The translations under genes and the position numbers were made by a program. DNA of 64,000 nucleotides from Ancylobacter radicis. Its GTDB lineage: Bacteria > Pseudomonadota > Alphaproteobacteria > Rhizobiales > Xanthobacteraceae. The notes under the pieces are model-generated. The model was not told the origin of the DNA and searched no databases. It was given only the letters and a program-made list of their open reading frames with translations. Below are positions 1 to 10,587 of the stretch, piece by piece. The DNA is taken from contig NZ_JAHCQH010000012.1 of NCBI RefSeq assembly GCF_018449475.1, forward strand, positions 62,001 to 126,000. Reading direction: 5' to 3'. The first letter of the stretch is position 1, and each line of letters opens with the position of its first letter.

Positions 1-575
1 GCAATGCCGCCGGTCAGGCCCTCGATGGTGTCGACGATGGTGTTGGTCGCGCCGTCGATGATCCAGATGGCGCTCGGCGTGTCGCGCATGCCGAGCACGG
101 TGACATAGGCGCGGTTGGCCGCCTCGTCGACCGCGACCTCGCGCACATGGGCCTTTTCGCCCCTGGCGAGCTTGGCCACGACCTTGCCGGTGGCGAGGTC
201 GATCACGCCGACCGAGCCGTCGCGGGTCTGGGTGCCGTAGAGCGTCTTGGTCTTGTTGTTGATGCCGAGCCCGAACATCGGGTCGTCGCCCAGCGAGATG
301 GCCTCCCTGGTTTCCAGCGTCGCCGGGTCCAGCGCCAGCACATGGGTGTCGGTCGCCCCGCGCGTGCCGGCGGCGGCGACATAGACGCGGCCCATCGCCG
401 GGCTGAACACGACCTCGTAGAGGCCCGCGCCCGGCTTCACCTGCTTGACGAATTCAGGGTCCGCCAGCGCCGTGCCGCCAAGCGCGACCAGCGCGGTGGC
501 GCACAGCATGGCGGAGCGCAGGAAGCGCGAACGGGACGGCAAATGGGACCGGGAAGGCGTCGCGTCGATGGGCAT
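1..575 (-). CDS. YncE-like periplasmic beta-propeller protein (3' end cut off)
   Basis: The frame starts with ATG at 575 and runs off the window at base 1, giving 191 visible codons. The N-terminus has a basic stretch followed by a hydrophobic alanine/leucine segment ending near ALA at about residue 40, which looks like a Sec signal peptide. The mature part shows repeated blades of the YVTN/YncE type: VYVAAAG, then LDPATLE, then GVIDLATGKV, then AYVTVLG and WIIDGATNTIVDTI. Such proteins are periplasmic and have no known enzymatic activity; in E. coli yncE responds to iron. The gene lies directly downstream of the binding-protein gene at 634-1803 on the same strand, 58 bases away, so the two are probably co-transcribed and may both belong to metal acquisition. 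The family is clear; the exact role is not. Confidence 0.75.
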   Translation of the reverse strand, partial: MPIDATPSRSHLPSRSRFLRSAMLCATALVALGGTALADPEFVKQVKPGAGLYEVVFSPAMGRVYVAAAGTRGATDTHVLALDPATLETREAISLGDDPMFGLGINNKTKTLYGTQTRDGSVGVIDLATGKVVAKLARGEKAHVREVAVDEAANRAYVTVLGMRDTPSAIWIIDGATNTIVDTIEGLTGGI

Positions 576-633
576 GGCGTAACTCCGTTGGGGATGTCGT
601 TGGCGGCACGGCGCTCCCGGCGAGCGGCGCGGT

Positions 634-1803
634 TCAATCGAGGTCGATCCAGTTCGGCCCCTCCACGGGGACCGCGAGGAAGCGGGCGTTGACCTCGGCG
701 ACGGTGGCGTCGACATCGAGGTCGCGGAAACGCTCGGGATGGATCCACTTGGCGAGAATCTCGACGGTGAAGAGGTCGAGCGCGGAATTGAGCATCTGGT
801 GCGACAGGCCGTGGACCCGCTTGTCGCGCACCGCCGCCAGCCCCGCGAAGCCCGGCCGGGCGATGACGCGGGCCAGCGTCTCGCGGGCGCGCTCAGGCGT
901 GTATTCCGGCCCGATCAGCAGGCCGCCGGTGCCTTCCATATGGCTGCCGCCGGTGGCGATATAGACCTGCGGGTCCTGGGCGATGACATATTCGAGGTTG
1001 AGCTTGCCGAAGGCGCGCGGGATGACCGCCGCGCCGATATTGTCGCCGCCGACCCTCTCGATGATCTCGCCGACATTGCCGCGGCCGGGCGAATTGCAGC
1101 AATCCGCCGTCATGCCGGCATGCGGCTCCAGGAAGACGCGCGGGCGCTGCGTGGGCGGAAGGTCGGCCAGCTTGTCCGTCACCGCGGCGAACCGGGCGCG
1201 CCGGAAGGCCAGGAACGCTTCGGCTTTGTCGGACGCGCCGGTCGCCGCCCCGAGCAGGCGCAGACTCGGCTCGGTATTGGTCAGCGGGTGGGTGAAGAAG
1301 TCGATCACCACCACCGGGATGCCGGCGGCCTCGATACGCGCGCGCTCCTCCCCGCTCGGCTGGGAACCCAGCGAGAACACGGCGAGGTCCGGCCGCGCCG
1401 CCACCACCTGCTCGACCGACATCGACCCGGCCGAACTCGCCACCTTGGCGAGGGCGTCGATGGCGGGGAATTTCGCGCGATAGGCGTCATAGGTGCTCTT
1501 GCCGAGCCGGTTGATGTCGCGCGGCCAGGCGGCGAGCACGCCGACCGGATCGGGCTGGATCAGGGCGAGCGCGACGAGGAAGCGGCCATCGTCGATCAGC
1601 AGGCGATGGGCGGGCGCTGCGAGCGTCACCTGCCGGCCGGTCAGATCGGTCAGCACGATCTCGGCCCGCGACGGCACGGCCATCCCCGCCCACAGAGCGA
1701 GCACGGCGAGCGCCAGCCAGGCGCGCGCACCCCATCCGGGCGCCGGGCGGACGGAGGCGGGGCGGGCACTGGCGCGGCCACGGGGCGGGAGAAGCAAATT
1801 CAT
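634..1803 (-). CDS. ABC transporter periplasmic substrate-binding protein, iron/siderophore/cobalamin (FecB/BtuF) type
   Basis: The 389-residue protein has an N-terminal membrane-spanning signal (hydrophobic residues about 28-44, cleavage likely after SRA at 47). The mature part matches the class III periplasmic binding fold used for Fe-siderophores, heme and cobalamin: DLTGRQVTL near the start, ARPDLAVF and a C-terminal lobe with LNSALDLFTVEILAKWIHPE. It would capture a metal chelate in the periplasm for an inner-membrane ABC importer. No permease or ATPase gene is visible next to it; partners may lie beyond base 1, past the YncE-like gene. An AT-rich upstream stretch (1860-1945) could carry an iron-responsive operator. 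The specific ligand cannot be told from sequence. The long Arg/Pro-rich leader before the hydrophobic core suggests the true start might be slightly further in. Confidence 0.75.
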   Translation of the reverse strand: MNLLLPPRGRASARPASVRPAPGWGARAWLALAVLALWAGMAVPSRAEIVLTDLTGRQVTLAAPAHRLLIDDGRFLVALALIQPDPVGVLAAWPRDINRLGKSTYDAYRAKFPAIDALAKVASSAGSMSVEQVVAARPDLAVFSLGSQPSGEERARIEAAGIPVVVIDFFTHPLTNTEPSLRLLGAATGASDKAEAFLAFRRARFAAVTDKLADLPPTQRPRVFLEPHAGMTADCCNSPGRGNVGEIIERVGGDNIGAAVIPRAFGKLNLEYVIAQDPQVYIATGGSHMEGTGGLLIGPEYTPERARETLARVIARPGFAGLAAVRDKRVHGLSHQMLNSALDLFTVEILAKWIHPERFRDLDVDATVAEVNARFLAVPVEGPNWIDLD

Positions 1804-1859
1804 CGAAACAATTTTCGCAGTGCTGCGGCGTGAACGTCGCGGTCATCCGCCCACGCGAC

Positions 1860-1945
1860 AGAAGTGTCAACTAAACATTTCGTAACGACTTCTTTTGAAT
1901 TGGTCTAAATAAGAATAGTTCAAACAAGATTATCCTCATTTCCGA
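1860..1945. promoter_or_regulatory. AT-rich divergent regulatory region between the binding-protein gene and ugd
   Basis: The 372-base gap 1804-2175 separates two divergent genes. Its middle is conspicuously AT-rich against a high-GC background. On the minus strand a TTGACA hexamer lies at 1870-1865 with a weak -10 candidate about 17 bases downstream, well placed for the binding-protein gene. The segment TCTAAATAAGAATAG (1904-1918) and a GATAAT-type element near 1928 resemble halves of Irr/Fur-type iron operators, but neither is a full palindrome. The ugd-proximal part (1950-2175) shows no clear promoter or other feature to me. Confidence 0.35.
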
Positions 1946-2175
1946 TTTATACCGCCTGTTTCTGCCGGAAGGTCAGCAGTCCACCTTGACGTAACGCGAC
2001 ATTTTGCCGGCAGCGCGCCGCTTTCCCAAATGCCGCACGGCGCCACGAAATGGTAACGGGAGACGCGCCACCCCTCGCCGTTCGGCAGCGAATTTGCTAG
2101 GTCCGTAGCGCGTCTCGACATGCCGCCTGCGGGGGGCGGCCGGCGCTTCGGCTTTCTGGGGGATGGGATCACTTC

Positions 2176-3504
2176 ATGCGCGTTGCAATGATCGGTACCG
2201 GCTATGTCGGCCTTGTTTCCGGTACGTGCTTTTCGGACTTCGGCCATCACGTGACCTGCATCGACAAGGATGTCGGCAAGATCGAGCGGCTGAACCGCGG
2301 GGAGATCCCGATCTATGAGCCGGGGCTCGACGATCTCGTGCGCCGCAATGTCGAGGCCGGGCGGCTCGACTTCGCCACCGACCTCACCCAGGCGGTGAAG
2401 GAAGCCGAAGTGGTGTTCATCGCCGTCGGCACGCCCTCGCGCCGTGGCGACGGCCATGCCGACCTGTCCTATGTCCACGCCGCCGCGCGCGAGATCGCGC
2501 AGGTCGCGGAAGGCTTCACCGTCGTCGTCACCAAGTCGACCGTGCCGGTCGGCACCGGCACCGACCTCGAGCACATCATCCGCGAGGCGGCGCCGGAGGC
2601 GGACATCGCCGTGGTCTCGAACCCGGAATTCCTTCGCGAGGGCGCGGCGATCGAGGATTTCAAGCGCCCCGACCGCGTGGTGATCGGCACCACCGATCCG
2701 CGCGCCCGCGAGGTGATGGCCGCGCTCTACCGCCCGCTCTCGCTCAACGCCGCACCGATCCTGTTCACCGAGCGCAACACCTCGGAGCTGATCAAATATG
2801 CCAGCAACGCCTTCCTGGCGATGAAGATCACCTTCATCAACGAGATGGCGGATCTGTGCGAGAAGGTCGGCGGCAATGTCCAGGAAGTCGCACGCGGCAT
2901 CGGCCTCGACGGCCGCATCGGCTCGAAGTTCCTGCATGCCGGCCCCGGCTATGGCGGCTCCTGCTTCCCCAAAGACACGCTGGCGCTGATGCGCACGGCG
3001 CAGGAGGCCGGCTCGCCGGTGCGCCTGATCGAGACCGTCACCACGGTCAACGAGACCCGCAAGGCCGCCATGGGCCGCAAGGTGCTGGAGGCGCTCGACG
3101 TGCCGCCGCGCGGGGCCACCGTCGCCGTGCTCGGCCTCACCTTCAAGCCGAACACCGACGACATGCGCGACAGCCCGGCGATCAACATCGTGCAGTCGCT
3201 GGTCGATCGCGGCGTCACCGTGCGCGCCTATGACCCGGAGGGGATGCACGAGGCCCGCAAGGTGCTGCCGCCCAGCGTGATCTACACCTCCGGCGCCTAT
3301 GAATGCGCCGAAGGGGCGGATTGCCTGGTCATCGTCACCGAATGGGATGCCTTCCGCGCGCTGGATCTCGACCGGCTGAAAAGCGTGCTCAAGAGCCCGA
3401 CCGTGGTCGACCTGCGCAACATCTACCCCCCCGTCGACCTCATCAGCCGCGGCTTCAAATATACCGGCATCGGCCGGGGCCATCCGTCGTCCCCCGGCGA
3501 GTAA
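2176..3504 (+). CDS. ugd: UDP-glucose 6-dehydrogenase
   Basis: The enzyme oxidises UDP-glucose to UDP-glucuronate with two NAD+ in the cytoplasm, supplying uronic acid for surface polysaccharides. The 442-residue length is normal for the family. The N-terminal Rossmann motif GTGYVGLVSG begins at residue 7. The central helical domain carries the active-site signature GPGYGGSCFPKD with the catalytic cysteine at residue 263. The C-terminal domain contains LGLTFKPNTDDMRDSP. It stands alone, with the tRNA-Ala gene beyond it on the opposite strand. The start is the first ATG, with the family-typical sequence MRVAMIGTGYVG following at once. No unusual features. Confidence 0.95.
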   Translation: MRVAMIGTGYVGLVSGTCFSDFGHHVTCIDKDVGKIERLNRGEIPIYEPGLDDLVRRNVEAGRLDFATDLTQAVKEAEVVFIAVGTPSRRGDGHADLSYVHAAAREIAQVAEGFTVVVTKSTVPVGTGTDLEHIIREAAPEADIAVVSNPEFLREGAAIEDFKRPDRVVIGTTDPRAREVMAALYRPLSLNAAPILFTERNTSELIKYASNAFLAMKITFINEMADLCEKVGGNVQEVARGIGLDGRIGSKFLHAGPGYGGSCFPKDTLALMRTAQEAGSPVRLIETVTTVNETRKAAMGRKVLEALDVPPRGATVAVLGLTFKPNTDDMRDSPAINIVQSLVDRGVTVRAYDPEGMHEARKVLPPSVIYTSGAYECAEGADCLVIVTEWDAFRALDLDRLKSVLKSPTVVDLRNIYPPVDLISRGFKYTGIGRGHPSSPGE

Positions 3505-3703
3505 GCCGGCTTAGGGGGCCTGCACAGGCCAGCGGCCGGCAGCGCCAGTCTGCCACCAGATCCTGCACCCTGCCCGACCTGCCCTCAATCAGACCGGCCT
3601 CAGTGAGACCTGCCCTCAGGCGGCTGGCGACACGACGCGCGGATGCGCGCCGTGGGGCGTCGTCGATAATCGGATCGGGATGGGGTTCTGCCTGACGGTG
3701 GGA

Positions 3704-3779
3704 TGGTGGAGCCGAGGGGATTTGAACCCCTGACCTCTGCAGTGCGATTGCAGCGCTCTCCCAACTGAGCTACGGCCCC
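3704..3779 (-). tRNA. tRNA-Ala, anticodon CGC
   Basis: The reverse complement folds into a standard 76-nucleotide cloverleaf with the CCA end encoded. The acceptor arm is GGGGCCG paired with CGGCTCC and includes the G3-U70 wobble pair that identifies alanine tRNAs. The D arm is GCTC/GAGC. The anticodon stem is CTGCA/TGCAG around the loop ATCGCAC, giving anticodon CGC for codon GCG. The T arm is AGGGG-TTCAAAT-CCCCT. The flanks (3505-3703 and 3780-4027) hold no recognisable gene, and no integrase or attachment-site duplication was seen next to it. Confidence 0.96.
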
Positions 3780-4027
3780 ACGCGTCAGGCCGCGCCTTGT
3801 ACGGTTGCCGCCGCCCCGCTGTCAAGGCGCCCGCGCCGCTATCGCGCACAAGCGCGAAAGCCTCGGGGCAGCCTGTTGAAAAGCCGCCCGCGCGCGCTCC
3901 TCAGGTAATGACATAGCCCGCGGCGCGCCGCGGATGCCCGCGTCAATCGACGGGGTTGCCGCCGGGCGGCCGCGCCTTTAAGCATCTTGCGACACTCCCG
4001 CCCCTGCGCCCCGCTTCGAGGCTCGCG

Positions 4028-4306
4028 ATGTACTCGCTTCTCTGGCTTTTCGACACGATCATCACCCTCTACGTCTGGATTCTCATCGCCTCGGCCATCC
4101 TGTCCTGGCTGGTGGCGTTCAATGTCGTCAACGCGCATAACCCGATCGTGCGCAGCATTGGCGAGTTCCTCTGGCGCGTGACCGAGCCGGTGCTGGCGCC
4201 GCTGCGCCGCATCCTGCCCAATCTCGGCGGCATCGACATTTCGCCGGTGGTGCTGATCATCGGCCTGTATTTCATCCGCAACCTGGTCTTTGAACTGTTC
4301 GTCTGA
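4028..4306 (+). CDS. YggT family inner-membrane protein
   Basis: The 92-residue protein is almost entirely two hydrophobic helices (about residues 8-30 and 68-90) around a short hydrophilic loop with the family-typical segment RVTEPVLAPLRRILPNLGGID. YggT proteins are small inner-membrane proteins of uncertain function, often linked to the division/DUF167 neighbourhood or osmotic tolerance. The ATG at 4028 follows a GAGG sequence and gives the family start MYSLLWLFDT; an upstream in-frame start at 3956 would add an unrelated, proline-rich stretch. The gene is followed after 16 bases by a DUF167 gene, the usual pairing. Confidence 0.85.
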   Translation: MYSLLWLFDTIITLYVWILIASAILSWLVAFNVVNAHNPIVRSIGEFLWRVTEPVLAPLRRILPNLGGIDISPVVLIIGLYFIRNLVFELFV

Positions 4307-4322
4307 ACGGCCGGGGACGCCC

Positions 4323-4649
4323 GTGAGCGGGGAAGCGCCGCACGCCTGGACGCCGGCGGCGGACGGGCTCACCGTGACCGTGCGCGCCACCCCGCGCGGC
4401 GGGCGCGACGCGATAGACGGGCTGGTCGATCTCGCCGACGGGCGCCGGGCGCTGAAGCTGCGCGTGTCGGTCGCGCCGGAGGATGGCAAGGCCAACGCCG
4501 CCATCGCCCGGCTGCTGGCCAAGGCGGCCGGTGTCGCGCCCTCCAGCGTGGAACTGGTTTCCGGCGCCACCGCACGGCTCAAGACCTTCCGGCTAAAGGG
4601 GGAGCCGGCAGCCCTCGCGGCGCGATTTGAGGCGATGGTGGGCGGCTGA
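4323..4649 (+). CDS. DUF167/YggU family protein (UPF0235)
   Basis: The protein is about 108 residues from a GTG start at 4323, preceded by a GGGGA sequence. An ATG at 4290 inside the yggT 3' end is an alternative that would add 11 residues. It contains the conserved DUF167 signatures: VTVRATPRGGRDAI near the N-terminus, LKLRVSVAPEDGKANAAI in the middle and SGATARLKTFRLKG near the C-terminus. The family is small, soluble and of unknown biochemical function. The tight arrangement behind the YggT gene is widely conserved and suggests co-transcription. Confidence 0.85.
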   Translation: MSGEAPHAWTPAADGLTVTVRATPRGGRDAIDGLVDLADGRRALKLRVSVAPEDGKANAAIARLLAKAAGVAPSSVELVSGATARLKTFRLKGEPAALAARFEAMVGG

Positions 4650-4698
4650 GGGGGCGCGGTAGCGGCGACCCGACCCCGCAAAGCCTCATTCGAGAACA

Positions 4699-4789
4699 CC
4701 GTCATCCCCGGGCCTGGCCCGGGGATCCACGTCTTGGCCGAGTGCGCGTGGGAAGGCGTGGATGGCCGGGTCAAGCCCGGCCATGACGG
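4699..4789. repeat. Intergenic inverted repeat, family A copy 1
   Basis: The element starts with CCGTCAT and ends with ATGACGG. Inside are two GC-rich hairpins, one with CCCCGGG/CCCGGGG arms and one with GGCCGGG/CCCGGCC arms, and an inner GGATCCACG...CGTGGAT pairing. The same architecture recurs at 10232, 21687, 23483, 45045, 45171 and 47763. The rest of the 4650-4922 gap holds no gene that I can see. Confidence 0.9.
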
Positions 4790-4922
4790 CGTATGGGATG
4801 ACGTGAGCGGCGGTCGGGATAACGGCGCATGGGGATGGCGTACCGCGTTCGCGACGCTGCCGCCGGGACGATGTCAGTGGCGGGCTGCCATAAGGCCCGT
4901 CGTAAGGCGAGGAAATGAAGGC

Positions 4923-5432
4923 TCAGCCGTTCCAGCCGAAGGCCAGCTTTTCCAGCGCGCGGCCGCCGAAGGTCTCGGAGGAGCGGGCGACGCCCATGCC
5001 GCCGAGCGCGCGGTAGAAGCCGAGCGCCGGCTCGTTCTCCGCCAGCGCCCAGACGGCGAGGCCGTCAAAGCCCGCGCCGGCGAGTTCCTTGCGCGCATCC
5101 TCGAACAGCCGCCGGCCGAAGCCGAGGCCCTGATATTCCGGCCGCAGATAAAGCTCGTAGATCTCGCCCTCATAGGGCAGGCCGCGCGCGCGGTTGCGCC
5201 CGAGATTGGCATAGCCGGCGACCGCGTCGCCGAAGGTCAGCACCAGCACGCGGGAGCCACGGCGCAGCGCCGTCTCCCACCAGCCGGGACCACGGCGCTG
5301 GATCATCTTTTCGAGTTCGGCGCCGGGGATCAGGCCGCGATAGGTCGCGCGCCAAGCCGAATCATGGATTTCGGCGACGTTCGCGGCATCAGCCGGGCGA
5401 GCCCGGCGCGTCTCGACAAGAAGCGTGCTCAT
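4923..5432 (-). CDS. GNAT family N-acetyltransferase
   Basis: The 169-residue protein has the GCN5-related acetyltransferase layout: an N-terminal RRARPADAANVAEIH strand-helix, the acceptor-side segment around TYRGLIPG, and the acetyl-CoA binding motif A LRPEYQGLGFGRRLFEDA at about residues 110-127, followed by NEPALGFYRALGG. It would transfer an acetyl group from acetyl-CoA to an unidentified amine. The ATG at 5432 was chosen because the family N-terminus begins just after it; the longer frame to 5588 would run through the palindromic repeats at 5508-5588. It lies downstream of typA on the same strand, beyond a terminator, so is probably expressed separately. Confidence 0.85.
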   Translation of the reverse strand: MSTLLVETRRARPADAANVAEIHDSAWRATYRGLIPGAELEKMIQRRGPGWWETALRRGSRVLVLTFGDAVAGYANLGRNRARGLPYEGEIYELYLRPEYQGLGFGRRLFEDARKELAGAGFDGLAVWALAENEPALGFYRALGGMGVARSSETFGGRALEKLAFGWNG

Positions 5433-5507
5433 TGCCCTGATGGGAGCAAAACCGCTCGACCGGATCAAGAGGCTTGATGGACGAATGCACGAAGCATTTG
5501 CGTGAGC

Positions 5508-5588
5508 GTGGCGCGGGCGCCACTTCTGGCTTCGAAAGGCGTGGCGCGGGCGCCACGTCTGGCTCTCAAAGCATGGCGCGGGCGCCAC
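5508..5588. repeat. Three tandemly spaced copies of a 16-bp palindrome
   Basis: GTGGCGCGGGCGCCAC occurs at 5508-5523 and 5541-5556, and with one change (ATGGCGCGGGCGCCAC) at 5573-5588. The copies start 32-33 bases apart, with the CTGGCTTC/CTGGCTCTC-like spacers partly similar. Each can fold as a 7-bp hairpin. The array lies between the GNAT gene and the typA terminator. Confidence 0.85.
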
Positions 5589-5594
5589 GCGAAA

Positions 5595-5627
5595 ACCCTT
5601 CCCCCACGCAAGGCGCGGGGGAAGGGG
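5595..5627 (-). terminator. Rho-independent terminator of typA
   Basis: On the minus strand CCCTTCCCCC and GGGGGAAGGG form a 10-bp perfect stem around an 11-nucleotide loop, followed by TTTTC. It lies 16 bases after the typA stop codon. Confidence 0.8.
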
Positions 5628-5642
5628 ATTTGCAGGGGCGTG

Positions 5643-7472
<1,830 letters not shown>

Positions 7473-7596
7473 GAATAACACCAAAAAGCGGGCCCGAAGG
7501 CTGTTCGGACCCGCGCCAGAATTTTGCGGCGCACTATACCCAGAACGCCCGCAATATCAACGCCGCGCGGCCGGTACGGCGTCGAAGCGGCGATAA

Positions 7597-8361
<765 letters not shown>

Positions 8362-8373
8362 GCGGCGGCCCGC

Positions 8374-9489
8374 TCACGCTGTCGGCTTTCGCGCCCACGG
8401 CCCGAAGCGCGCCTCCGGCTGGGCCGCGCGCAGCATCATCATCTCGCCGACATTCTCCGGCGAGAGCAGTCCGACCAGCCGCCCGTCCGCCCCGACCACG
8501 CCGACCAGCGGCGCGCCGCTGAGGGTGATGAGCTTCAGCGCCCGGTCGAGCGGGGTGCGCATCGGCACGGTCGGCACGTCGGCCTGCATCGCCTCCAGCA
8601 CCGAGGAGGCCGGCCCCTTGGCCTGAAGCGCGCGGATCATCGCGTCGCGCGTGAGCACGCCGCGCAGATGGCCGGCGCCGTCGACGATGGGGAATTCCTT
8701 CTGCGTGGTGCGGATCAGCGCGTCGGCCGCGTCCCCGACGCTGGATTGCGGGCCGAGCGTCTCGAACTGGGTGATCATCGCGTCCTGCACCAGCAGGCCC
8801 TGCGCCGCCTGCTTCATCTGCACCTGGCCGGCTTCGCCCGAGGCGGCGAGGAAGACGAAGACGGCGATGATGATCAGCATCGGGTTGCCGAAAATGCCGA
8901 GCAGGCCGAGGCCGATGGCGAGGCCCTGGCCGATCGAGGCCGCCGTCTGCGTCGCCTGCGCATGGCCCATCTTCATGGCCAGCAGCGCCCGCAGCACCCG
9001 CCCGCCATCCATCGGGAAGGCCGGGATGAGGTTGAACACGACGAGGAAGATGTTGGCGGCGGCGAGCTTGGCCAGCAGGCTCGATTGCGGGTTCTCGATC
9101 TGCTCGATGTGCTCCATCCCGACATCGCCGCCGAGCAGGATCAGCAGGCCGAGCGCGATCACCACATTGACCGCCGGGCCGGCGAGCGCCACCACCAGTT
9201 CCTCGGACGGCTTTTCCGGGATCCGCTCCAGCCGGGCAATGCCGCCGAACGGCCAGAGCGTGACCTCCGGCGTCTTCACCCCATAGCGCCGGGCCGCGAA
9301 GATGTGGCCGAACTCGTGCAGCAGCACGCACAGGAACAGCAGCGCGACGAAGGCGACGCCGTTCCAGGCCGCGCCCACGCCGCCCTGCTGGTAATAGGCC
9401 GCCCAGATCCAGATCAGGAACAGCAGGAAGGTGACGTGGATACGCACGGCCGTGCCATAGACATAGCCGACGGTAAGCGACCAGGGCAT
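8374..9489 (-). CDS. Site-2 protease family (M50) zinc metalloprotease with CBS pair
   Basis: The 371-residue integral membrane protein has about six hydrophobic segments in the first 225 residues, followed by a cytoplasmic CBS-domain pair (about 235-355). The catalytic zinc site is HEFGH at residues 58-62 in a membrane helix, and the third ligand is in NLIPAFPMDGGR with Asp161. This matches the SpoIVFB-like group 3 site-2 proteases, which cleave substrates within the membrane and sense nucleotides through the CBS domains. The natural substrate is unknown. It is not next to an anti-sigma factor gene; the convergent neighbour is the acidic [10 protein letters not shown] protein. All key catalytic residues are present. 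Confidence 0.9.
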   Translation of the reverse strand: MPWSLTVGYVYGTAVRIHVTFLLFLIWIWAAYYQQGGVGAAWNGVAFVALLFLCVLLHEFGHIFAARRYGVKTPEVTLWPFGGIARLERIPEKPSEELVVALAGPAVNVVIALGLLILLGGDVGMEHIEQIENPQSSLLAKLAAANIFLVVFNLIPAFPMDGGRVLRALLAMKMGHAQATQTAASIGQGLAIGLGLLGIFGNPMLIIIAVFVFLAASGEAGQVQMKQAAQGLLVQDAMITQFETLGPQSSVGDAADALIRTTQKEFPIVDGAGHLRGVLTRDAMIRALQAKGPASSVLEAMQADVPTVPMRTPLDRALKLITLSGAPLVGVVGADGRLVGLLSPENVGEMMMLRAAQPEARFGPWARKPTA

Positions 9490-9634
9490 GCAGCAACTCC
9501 TCTAGCGGTGCCCCACCATAGCGCCCGCGCGCCATAAGGCCATGACGAAGCGGGAAGCCGCGCGAGGCGTTTTGCCCATCCGCCGGAACCGCCCGCCGCG
9601 CCCGCGTGTTGCCCCCGTGAAACAGGAGATGTTC

Positions 9635-10138
9635 ATGGATCACAGCGACACGACGACCAATGAGGCGATCGACAAGGTGTGGGCGATGATGGCCGACATT
9701 CGCACCTGCATGCTGGTGACCAAGCAGGGCATCACCCTGCGTGGGCGCCCCATGCACGCCTTCCCGGCGCGCGAGGAAGGCTGCATCTGGTTCCTCACCG
9801 ACCGGCGCGGCCATACCGATGACGAACTCGCCCGCGACCCGCAGGGCGCGCTCACCTTCGCCAAGCCGTCGAGCAACGATTTTCTCTCGGTCTCCGGCGA
9901 ATGCGAGGTGCTGGAGGACCGCGCCAAGCTGGACGACTTGTGGAACGAGGCCGCCCGCGCCTATTGGCCGGACGGCAAGGGCGACCCGAACATCCGCGTG
10001 CTGCGCTTCCTGCCGTCCGACGCCGAATATTGGGACGGCACGGGATCGTCCGTCGTGATCGCGGTGAAGATGATGGCGGCCCGCCTCGCGGGCGAACGCC
10101 CGGACCTCGGCGAGAATCGCAAGGTCCCGCTGGACTGA
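9635..10138 (+). CDS. Pyridoxamine 5'-phosphate oxidase-like FMN-binding general stress protein
   Basis: The 167-residue protein belongs to the split-barrel flavin-binding fold, in the group of general stress proteins of the GSP26 type. Typical segments are KVWAMMADIRTCMLVT, LRGRPMHAF, GCIWFLTD and RVLRFLPSDAEYWDG. Such proteins bind FMN or FAD and are induced by stress; their reaction is not established. The ATG at 9635 has CAGGAG at a good distance; another ATG two codons upstream (9629) lies too close to it. It diverges from the site-2 protease gene. The neighbouring small proteins suggest a loose stress-response neighbourhood, but no shared promoter is visible. Confidence 0.8.
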   Translation: MDHSDTTTNEAIDKVWAMMADIRTCMLVTKQGITLRGRPMHAFPAREEGCIWFLTDRRGHTDDELARDPQGALTFAKPSSNDFLSVSGECEVLEDRAKLDDLWNEAARAYWPDGKGDPNIRVLRFLPSDAEYWDGTGSSVVIAVKMMAARLAGERPDLGENRKVPLD

Positions 10139-10231
10139 GGACGGCAGGGAGGGTCCCTCCCCGGCCCCCCCTGTCACACGGCGAGATGGAGTTGTACGGT
10201 AGCCGGAACGGCAGCGTACCCAGCCCTTACG

Positions 10232-10323
10232 CCGTCATGGCCGGGCTTGACCCGGCCATCCACGCCTTCCCTCACGCCCCGCGCCCAAAGTCGTGGATCC
10301 CCGGGTCAAGCCCGGGGATGACG
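10232..10323. repeat. Intergenic inverted repeat, family A copy 2 (reverse orientation)
   Basis: The element starts CCGTCATGGCCGGG and ends CCCGGGGATGACG; it is the reverse orientation of the copy at 4699. It lies in the 449-base gene-free stretch 10139-10587. Confidence 0.88.
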
Positions 10324-10358
10324 TGGTTTGGAGGAGGTAACGGCACCCCATGCCCCTC

Positions 10359-10508
10359 GCGTCATCCCGGCCCCTCGGGTCTTGCCTTTGGCAAGCCCAA
10401 GGGCAGGCTCCGCGCAGCGAAGAGCCGGGATCGTCGGCAGGTTCGGCCGAGGCACGACGCAGGACGGGACACGATCCCGGATCGGCCTCTGGCCGTCCGG
10501 GATGACGC
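10359..10508. repeat. 150-bp intergenic element with 12-bp terminal inverted repeats
   Basis: The ends GCGTCATCCCGG (10359-10370) and CCGGGATGACGC (10497-10508) are exact reverse complements. Inside are further short inverted repeats, including TTGCCTTTGGCAA and GGCCTCTGGCC. No open frame and no flanking direct repeat are evident. It looks like a non-autonomous repeat related in its TCATCCCGG ends to family A. Confidence 0.75.
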
Positions 10509-10549
10509 CCTCGCCCAAACGCGAACACCTCCCACACCAAAAGTCGCAG

Positions 10550-10587
10550 TTGATCATAAGCTTACCTTACTATATGTCCGACTGATC
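10550..10587 (+). promoter_or_regulatory. Putative promoter/operator of the MarR-MFS operon
   Basis: A short AT-rich stretch directly upstream of the MarR start contains TGATCA at 10551-10556 and again at 10583-10588, overlapping the start codon, with CTTACTATATG between them. The paired TGATCA sites and their position suggest an autoregulatory operator, and TATATG a -10 element; the -35 is unclear. Confidence 0.4.

Noticed and set aside
3704-3779. tRNA-Ala as an integration site of a genomic island
   Set aside because: No integrase gene or duplicated tRNA 3' end was seen on either side, and the flanking genes are housekeeping genes.
5508-5588. Possible short CRISPR array
   Set aside because: The repeat is a 16-bp palindrome with similar 16-17-base spacers and only three copies. 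No cas genes occur in the window.
7473-7484. Upstream TTG start for typA
   Set aside because: The ATG at 7472 gives the normal family N-terminus; the four extra residues are not conserved.
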